Under the pieces are notes generated by a model. It had not been told where the DNA came from. It worked only from the letters and a program-made list of their open reading frames with translations, and did not search any database. Shown in pieces: positions 1 through 4,958 of a stretch of DNA of 8,207 bases (the stretch's first letter is position 1; each line of letters opens with the position of its first letter). The stretch is taken from NCBI GenBank assembly GCA_023139255.1, contig JAGLNY010000256.1:1-8207 (forward strand). Direction: 5' to 3'. The stretch is from Spirochaetales bacterium. GTDB lineage: Bacteria; Spirochaetota; Spirochaetia; JABMQR01. The position numbers were made by a program, and so were the translations under genes.

Positions 1-2
1 CA

Positions 3-1124
3 TTATCTTTCCATTAAAAAACGATTAAACTGATTTTCCATATATTTTGGCTGTAGAATTTCATTTACACAATCAAGAGCATAATTATCACTCATTCCCG
101 CCAGATAATCGCTGACTATCTGGTCGAAACCAACATCTACAGATTCATAGAAATTTTTCATCTTTAGAACATAATCTCCGAACCTGACAGAAAGCAGGTT
201 CCGCTCTTTTCTATACGACTCAAGATTAAATCCGTTTTTTATGAAAATATCTTCAAGATACTCGTATATCAATTTCATTATACGTTCAAAATAGGTATGA
301 TATTCAGAGAGAAGAGGCGATTTATAGATATATTGGTAATTATGATTTCTCAAAAGACAGACGCTCTCATAAATATTGTCAGAAAAACCAATTCCCCGGG
401 AATCACTTGAATTTTCTATAACATCGTGAACGAGATTATTAATTATTTCAGCATTTGTTGAGCCAATACCTTTCTTCACACTAACCGGCAGCATATCAGG
501 CGGTATAATTTTAAGTTTCACAGCATCCTCATAGTCACGTCCAAGGTAAGCTATCTTATCAGCAATACGAACTACCGTTCCTTCCCAGGTTGAGGGGGTT
601 GAGTTTCTGTCAGTAATTTTTTGCAGATCCTTAATATGTTGATCCGGGATAATATATTGTTCAAATTTTTCACCACAGTGACTTATTATTCCATCCCTGA
701 CAGCATAGGTTAAATTCAGGCCCCTGCCGTATTCAGCCAGATAATCCACTACCCTGAGTGAATAAACTTCATGAATAAACCCACCGTGTACAGCATTCAA
801 GTCATTAAGTATCCACTCCCCGACATGCCCGAATGGTGTATGTCCAAGATCATGCCCCATACCAATTGCCCATGCCAGTTCATCATCGAGATTCAGCCCT
901 TTGCAGACTGAGGAGGCGATTGAGGCTACGTGCATTACATGTTCAATTCTGGTACAAATATGATCATTACTGGGAGCAAAAAAAACTTGTGTCTTATGTT
1001 TAAGCCTTCTGAACGGATATGAATGAATAATTGCAGTCGTATCGCGGAAGTAAGCACCTCTTGTATCCTCTGCTTTCGAGTGTTTTCTTTTTTTCAGGAT
1101 TGATGAATCAATTTTATTTTTCAT
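3..1124 (-). CDS. dgt: dGTPase-like HD-domain deoxynucleoside triphosphate triphosphohydrolase
   Basis: The family cleaves dNTPs (classically dGTP) to the deoxynucleoside plus tripolyphosphate in the cytoplasm, which controls dNTP pools. The 373-residue protein has the family layout: RDTTAIIHSYPFRRLKHKTQVF near residues 27-48, then metal-binding HD residues His62 (in TRIEH), His91-Asp92 (in GHDLGHTPFGH) and Asp189 (in RIADKIAYLGRDYED). A conserved FIHE lies at 117-119. A start six codons upstream (1142) exists, but no ribosome site precedes it. The ATG at 1124 follows AAAGGGGAG, so I chose it. The gene is divergent from the membrane-protein operon and has its own promoter candidate. Its TAA overlaps an ATG at 3..1 (TAATG), preceded by GGAAAG, so a coupled downstream gene may begin at the window edge. 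The family is clear. Substrate preference (dGTP or broad dNTP) cannot be read from the sequence. Confidence 0.9.
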   Translation of the reverse strand: MKNKIDSSILKKRKHSKAEDTRGAYFRDTTAIIHSYPFRRLKHKTQVFFAPSNDHICTRIEHVMHVASIASSVCKGLNLDDELAWAIGMGHDLGHTPFGHVGEWILNDLNAVHGGFIHEVYSLRVVDYLAEYGRGLNLTYAVRDGIISHCGEKFEQYIIPDQHIKDLQKITDRNSTPSTWEGTVVRIADKIAYLGRDYEDAVKLKIIPPDMLPVSVKKGIGSTNAEIINNLVHDVIENSSDSRGIGFSDNIYESVCLLRNHNYQYIYKSPLLSEYHTYFERIMKLIYEYLEDIFIKNGFNLESYRKERNLLSVRFGDYVLKMKNFYESVDVGFDQIVSDYLAGMSDNYALDCVNEILQPKYMENQFNRFLMER

Positions 1125-1176
1125 TTTCTCCCCTTTATTCATGAATGGTAACGCTGCATAAATCTGTACTTGCTGG

Positions 1177-1206
1177 TTGATTTTTAAAAAATCCTTATGG
1201 TATTAT
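1177..1206 (+). promoter_or_regulatory. Candidate extended -10 promoter for the membrane protein/kinase/amidohydrolase operon
   Basis: TTGATT (1177-1182) is followed after 18 bases by TATTAT (1201-1206), which is directly preceded by TGG, making a TGn extended -10. Transcription would start near 1213, about 43 bases before the ATG at 1256. No comparable promoter is visible before the two genes that follow, so this one probably serves all three. It overlaps the opposite promoter at 1202-1206. Confidence 0.5.
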
Positions 1207-1230
1207 ACTATGTAAATATCGACTGAGCAA
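1202..1230 (-). promoter_or_regulatory. Candidate sigma-70-type promoter for the dgt-like gene
   Basis: Read on the minus strand, TTGCTC (1230..1225) is followed after 17 bases by a perfect TATAAT (1207..1202). Transcription would start near 1195 and leave a leader of about 70 bases before the ATG at 1124. The -10 box shares bases with the plus-strand -10 box, so the two promoters probably compete for polymerase. The -35 box is weak (only TTG matches). This is a consensus match by eye. Confidence 0.5.
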
Positions 1231-1255
1231 TCTGGTTAATAGGTGCTATTATAAA

Positions 1256-1663
1256 ATGGAACAATTATATATTGAGGTAATTAAGGTTATTCTTCATTTC
1301 ACAGCAGTTTTATACTGTATTGTCGCTGTTTTTAAACGGTGGGGATATTACTGGGTTCTTCCAGCTTTGTCTTCCTTATCCTTGTTTATTGTTGCTTTTC
1401 GTTCTGCATATCTCTCTTCCACTCAAGAAATTATCCTTACCGGTTCAGATCTCTTTTATTCTCTTACCTCAGCATCCGGAGCACTTTTTTGGCTTTTAAG
1501 TATAGTAATATTACATATAATTCTCATTCATAAAAAGAAAAAACAAACCGCAAAAACTATCTTTCTTGGTAATGCCCAACCGGCGGTTTACCCGGTTCAT
1601 CCAAAAAATACTTCAACATCACAATCATTGAAGGAAGAAACTAATCGTGATAAGCAAGACTAA
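1256..1663 (+). CDS. Small three-helix membrane protein, unknown family
   Basis: I do not recognise this 135-residue protein. Three hydrophobic stretches are visible, near residues 6-26, 32-50 and 72-91. A KKKK cluster follows at 93-96, and the remaining 40 or so residues form a polar, probably disordered tail. The positive-inside rule suggests an outside N-terminus and a cytoplasmic tail. There is no signal peptidase site, lipobox or catalytic motif. The start follows AGGTG (1241-1245) with 10-base spacing. It is the first gene after the divergent promoter, and its last 17 bases overlap the kinase-like gene in another frame. Co-translation is therefore likely, and the coding assignment is credible despite the missing homology. 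The layout loosely recalls small cytochrome-c-assembly-type helical proteins, but no diagnostic motif supports that. No function is assigned. Confidence 0.7.
   Translation: MEQLYIEVIKVILHFTAVLYCIVAVFKRWGYYWVLPALSSLSLFIVAFRSAYLSSTQEIILTGSDLFYSLTSASGALFWLLSIVILHIILIHKKKKQTAKTIFLGNAQPAVYPVHPKNTSTSQSLKEETNRDKQD
1631..1637 (+). promoter_or_regulatory. Ribosome binding site fixing a GTG start
   Basis: AAGGAAG lies 9 bases before GTG at 1647 and inside the end of the upstream membrane-protein gene. No ATG near the conserved N-terminal strand offers a better start, so this site supports the GTG and the 17-base overlap. Confidence 0.6.
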
Positions 1664-2249
1664 TCAAACAACTATTCCCACACCATTTTTTTTCTGCGGC
1701 CTGAAACACTGCGGCAAAACAACATTGGGTATACTAACTGCACAAACTTTATCAATGGGTTTCATAGATGCAGATGATATGATTTCCAAGCTTATCTCTG
1801 AACTACCGGAATACAAAAAAAGTACAATCAGGGAATTTTATCAGAAAAACGGACAGAAATCATTTCAGGAATTTGAGTACAAATCGATAGCAGCTGAACT
1901 TGAACAAGCTGCAGTTCTGCGTAAATCCAGTAAAGAAATAAGTACACCATATATTTATGCCCTTGGCGGTGGTGCCTGTGATAACAACCTTTTAATTCCT
2001 TACCTGAAAGGTATTGCGGGAACAATCTTTTATATAAAACAAGCTGAAAAAGTACTTTTATCCAGGATCTTGAAGAAGGGAATTCCTCCTTTTCTTGACC
2101 CTGAAAATCCTGAAGAGAGTTTCCATAATCTTTTTATTGCACGGTCAGATAAATATAAAATGCTGGCGGATCATATTATTGATATTTCCGGCAGCCAGCC
2201 TATAGAAGATTCCGCACGAATGATTATGGATTTTCTGCAGAAACTTTGA
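1647..2249 (+). CDS. Shikimate-kinase-like P-loop kinase with altered substrate-site residues
   Basis: Shikimate kinase phosphorylates the 3-hydroxyl of shikimate with ATP (step 5 of chorismate synthesis, cytoplasmic). This 200-residue protein shows the fold: a P-loop GLKHCGKT at 18-25, FIDADDMI at 39-46 (the Asp pair for Mg and shikimate), IREFYQKNG at 61-69, a LGGGA loop at 106-110, a lid around 143-158, and an arginine in ARSDKY at 165-170. Two usual residues are replaced. The FRxxE arginine that grips the shikimate carboxylate is Gln74 (FQEFE), and the RPLL lid motif reads PPFL (147-150). It starts with GTG and overlaps the membrane-protein gene. A convergent aroDE fusion 5 kb away fits a shikimate role. 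Because of the substitutions it could be a divergent aroK or a related small-molecule kinase. The family is secure and the substrate is not, so I give no symbol. Confidence 0.78.
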   Translation: MISKTNQTTIPTPFFFCGLKHCGKTTLGILTAQTLSMGFIDADDMISKLISELPEYKKSTIREFYQKNGQKSFQEFEYKSIAAELEQAAVLRKSSKEISTPYIYALGGGACDNNLLIPYLKGIAGTIFYIKQAEKVLLSRILKKGIPPFLDPENPEESFHNLFIARSDKYKMLADHIIDISGSQPIEDSARMIMDFLQKL

Positions 2250-2280
2250 TCTAGTGCACTGTACAAATTCAGTAAGATAT

Positions 2281-2287
2281 TGGAGGA
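2281..2287 (+). promoter_or_regulatory. Strong ribosome binding site for the amidohydrolase gene
   Basis: TGGAGGA sits 4 bases before the ATG at 2292 (5 from the GGAGG core). A longer frame could begin at TTG 2280, but that codon overlaps this Shine-Dalgarno sequence, so the ATG is the likely start. Confidence 0.8.
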
Positions 2288-2291
2288 CAAT

Positions 2292-3119
2292 ATGAAAATC
2301 GGTTATTTCCAGTATAATCCGTTCTATCATGATGTTTTACAAAATCGCGAGTATCTTGGAAGCAGACTTGCAAATCACTCTGCAGATCTCTTGGTACTTC
2401 CGGAACTTGCACTATCCGGCTATCTTTTCCGAACGAATGAAGAGGTTTTTTCCTGCGCAGAAACTATACCAGGACCTTCCAGTGACTTTTTCCATTCTTT
2501 AGCAAAAAAGAATAATACTTCCTATGTTTACGGCTGTATTGAGAAAGCCGAACCCAAAGCATCAGCTGCTGACGATTTAAATTATAATTTCAGTTCATTT
2601 TATAACAGTTCAGTATATATTAATCCATCAGGTGATATGAAAATTTACAGGAAAGCACATCTGTTTAACAGAGAAAAAAACCATTTTCTACCTGGAAATG
2701 CTCCTTTTTTTGTCTTTGATGTGCAGGGAGTAACGGTTGGAATGCTTATTTGTTTCGATCATATGTTCCCTGAAGCTGCAAGAACATTGACATTGATGGG
2801 AGCACAAATAATCTGTCACCCTTCTAACTTAGTACTGCAAGGATATGCCCAGGCAACCACACGTTCAAGATCTATTGAGAATCATATTTTCTGGATTTTA
2901 GCAAACAGAATTGGGACCGAGCAATCAGGTGCTGTCTCCTGCACCTATACCGGAGGCAGCCAGATCACCTCTCCCGATGGTTCCATACTTGTATCCTCCG
3001 CTTCAGACGAGGAAGATTTAACCGTTATTGATATTGATCCATCTCTCGCTCTTGATAAAAATATCACGCAAGGAAACAATCTACTGACTGACAGGCGTAC
3101 GGATTTATATCAGGTATAA
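2292..3119 (+). CDS. Carbon-nitrogen hydrolase (nitrilase superfamily amidohydrolase)
   Basis: This cytoplasmic family hydrolyses non-peptide C-N bonds (amides, N-carbamoyl compounds, sometimes nitriles) through a Glu-Lys-Cys triad. All three residues are present in order in the 275-residue protein: Glu38 in LVLPELALSGY, Lys121 in YRKAHLF, and Cys154 in GMLICFDHMFPEAAR. The ENHIFWILANRIG segment and the late TGGSQITSPDG segment (the usual G-x-S-x-x-x-x-PdG motif) complete the fold, and the length is typical for a single-domain member. It lies 42 bases after the kinase-like gene with no promoter or terminator visible between them, so it is probably co-transcribed. Members act on many substrates (omega-amides, N-carbamoylputrescine, beta-ureidopropionate, glutamine in NAD synthesis). 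Nothing here separates these, and the neighbours do not point to one. There is no fused second domain. Confidence 0.88.
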   Translation: MKIGYFQYNPFYHDVLQNREYLGSRLANHSADLLVLPELALSGYLFRTNEEVFSCAETIPGPSSDFFHSLAKKNNTSYVYGCIEKAEPKASAADDLNYNFSSFYNSSVYINPSGDMKIYRKAHLFNREKNHFLPGNAPFFVFDVQGVTVGMLICFDHMFPEAARTLTLMGAQIICHPSNLVLQGYAQATTRSRSIENHIFWILANRIGTEQSGAVSCTYTGGSQITSPDGSILVSSASDEEDLTVIDIDPSLALDKNITQGNNLLTDRRTDLYQV

Positions 3120-3148
3120 TAGGGCATTGGAGTGTCAAACTTTGTAAT

Positions 3149-3176
3149 TTTCCAGATGATTTTACCAATTTAATAT
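3149..3176 (+). promoter_or_regulatory. Weak candidate promoter for the XPB helicase pair
   Basis: TTTCCA (3149-3154) and TAATAT (3171-3176), 16 bases apart, each match four of six consensus positions. The 117-base gap before the helicase is the only sizeable gap on the plus strand after 1256, so an internal promoter is plausible. The gap is AT-rich enough for chance matches. No clear terminator hairpin is seen in it, and read-through from the upstream genes remains possible. Confidence 0.25.
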
Positions 3177-3236
3177 ACGAAATTCGGCTGATTCTGTATT
3201 GATATTCTGTCCATATATGAGTTAATCTAAGAAGAT

Positions 3237-4958
3237 ATGGATTCTCAGGATCATGACCGACCAATTATTGTACAAAGCGATAAAACAATTCTCCTCGAAG
3301 TACATTCGCCGGATTTTAATAAGGCTAGAAACGCTATTTCTCTCTTTGCTGAATTAGTAAAATCCCCGGAGCATGTGCATACTTTTAGATTGTCACCATT
3401 ATCGCTTTGGAACGCAGCATCATCTGGTACAAATGCAAATGAGATCGAGGAAACTTTGCAATACTGGTCACGATATCCCGTCCCTGAATCGATATTATTC
3501 AACATTCAGGATACAATAAGTAAATACGGACTCATTTCCTTACATAAAGTGTTTAATGATGAAAAATATCTTTATCTCCATATTCCAACAAAAAAACTGC
3601 ATCTCGAATGCAAATCCAGATCAAGAATAAAAGATCTGTTACTTCCCCTGCCGGATACAATTACAACATCATCGCAAATACAAAATTTTAAACCGGACGT
3701 TGATATTCAATATGGTTTTTTTATTCATCTTTACAATCGGGGTGAGTTAAAATTACAACTAATTAAAACCGGCTATCCTGTTGATGATTTGGTTCCTTTA
3801 AAAGAGGGAGCCCGTCTTGAGATATCCTTTAAAAAAACTACTTCATCAGGATACCCTTTTATTCTGCGTAATTATCAGAAAGAGGCTTGTGAAGCATTTA
3901 CCGGGAATGGAACATCCGGGTTCGGTACCCTTGTCTTACCTTGCGGTTCCGGTAAAACAATTATCGGAATGGCAGCAATGGAAGCTTTAAAAACAAATAC
4001 GTTAATTGTCACCACAAACATTGCTGCTGTACACCAATGGATTTATGAACTGCTTGATAAAACAAACCTTACCAGGGAACAAATTGGTGAATACACAGGT
4101 GACCGAAAAGAAGTTTTACCTATAACAGTTTGTACTTATCAGATATTAACATGGAGAAAAAATAAAGATAGTGAATTCCCGCATCTCAGTATATTCAGGG
4201 AAAGAGATTGGGGTCTTATCATGTACGATGAAGTTCATGTCCTTCCAGCCCCTGTTTTTAAAGTGACAGCTGAAATTCAGGCAATTAGCCGCCTGGGATT
4301 AACTGCAACACTTATCCGTGAAGACAATCGTGAGGATGAAGTATTCTCTCTTGTCGGCCCTAAAAGGTATGATGTTCCCTGGAAAGAACTTGAACAAAAA
4401 GGCTGGATTGCAGAGGCTCACTGTTATGAAATACGTATCCCCCTGCATCAATCTCTTGAACTTGATTATGCTATAGGATCAAAACGGCAAAAGTATCGTA
4501 TAGCATCGGAAAATCCAATAAAAACACAAGTAGTGAAACAGCTGATAGAAAATCACAAAGAAGATTATATCTTAATAATTGGGCAGTATCTGGCACAACT
4601 CTCAAAATTAGCTAAGGAGTTAGATATGCCGCTTATTACAGGTGCAACCCCAAATAAAAGAAGAGAAGAACTGTTTAATAAGTTCCGAAAAAAAGAACAG
4701 AGAATATTGATAGTGTCAAAAGTTGCTAATTTTGCAATTGACTTACCGGATGCTTCAGTAGCTATACAGATATCCGGTACATTTGGTTCCCGACAGGAAG
4801 AAGCCCAGCGGTTGGGACGAATTCTCCGCCCAAAAAAACATGGATCATATTTTTACTCATTAATTACACGCTATACCAGCGAAGAAGAGTTTGCCGCTAA
4901 CAGACAAAAATTCCTGGCAGAACAAGGGTATAAATATCACATAGAGATATGGGATTAA
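3237..4958 (+). CDS. XPB/ERCC3-type superfamily 2 DNA helicase
   Basis: XPB helicases are 3'-to-5' DNA translocases; in eukaryotes XPB is the TFIIH subunit that opens DNA for transcription and excision repair. The 573-residue protein begins with the XPB N-terminal domain (about 9-105: IVQSDKTILLEV, EHVHTFRLSPLSLWNA, PVPESIL). It continues with FILRNYQKEA at 208-217, Walker A PCGSGKT at 235-241, DEVH at 331-334, LTATLI at 355-360, the XPB hallmark RED at 361-363, and motif VI QRLGRILRPKK at 524-534. All ATPase motifs are intact and the length is close to other bacterial XPB proteins. The Shine-Dalgarno is poor (AAGAAG, 2 bases from ATG), but homology begins at about residue 9, which supports this start. 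The stop lies inside the next gene (10-base overlap), a strong sign that the two proteins work together. No Bax1-like nuclease partner, as found beside archaeal XPB, is in the window. Confidence 0.95.
   Translation: MDSQDHDRPIIVQSDKTILLEVHSPDFNKARNAISLFAELVKSPEHVHTFRLSPLSLWNAASSGTNANEIEETLQYWSRYPVPESILFNIQDTISKYGLISLHKVFNDEKYLYLHIPTKKLHLECKSRSRIKDLLLPLPDTITTSSQIQNFKPDVDIQYGFFIHLYNRGELKLQLIKTGYPVDDLVPLKEGARLEISFKKTTSSGYPFILRNYQKEACEAFTGNGTSGFGTLVLPCGSGKTIIGMAAMEALKTNTLIVTTNIAAVHQWIYELLDKTNLTREQIGEYTGDRKEVLPITVCTYQILTWRKNKDSEFPHLSIFRERDWGLIMYDEVHVLPAPVFKVTAEIQAISRLGLTATLIREDNREDEVFSLVGPKRYDVPWKELEQKGWIAEAHCYEIRIPLHQSLELDYAIGSKRQKYRIASENPIKTQVVKQLIENHKEDYILIIGQYLAQLSKLAKELDMPLITGATPNKRREELFNKFRKKEQRILIVSKVANFAIDLPDASVAIQISGTFGSRQEEAQRLGRILRPKKHGSYFYSLITRYTSEEEFAANRQKFLAEQGYKYHIEIWD

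Noticed and set aside
1125..1142. Upstream ATG (1142) as start of the dGTPase-like gene
   Set aside because: No Shine-Dalgarno precedes it. The added six codons contain the AAAGGGGAG that serves the ATG at 1124.
1339..1533. 64-codon plus-strand frame inside the membrane-protein gene
   Set aside because: It lies wholly within a better-supported gene, has no ribosome site, and its composition mirrors the T-rich coding of the membrane helices in another frame.
2253..2265. Palindromes AGTGCACT and TGTACA between the kinase and amidohydrolase genes as an operator
   Set aside because: They are too short, match no operator I recognise, and have no second copy nearby. Chance is sufficient explanation.
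2280..2291. TTG start extending the amidohydrolase by four residues
   Set aside because: The TTG overlaps the strong TGGAGGA site, which is properly spaced for the ATG at 2292.
3120..3236. Terminator or small gene in the gap before the XPB gene
   Set aside because: I found no stem followed by a T-run and no open frame with a ribosome site; only a weak promoter match is visible.
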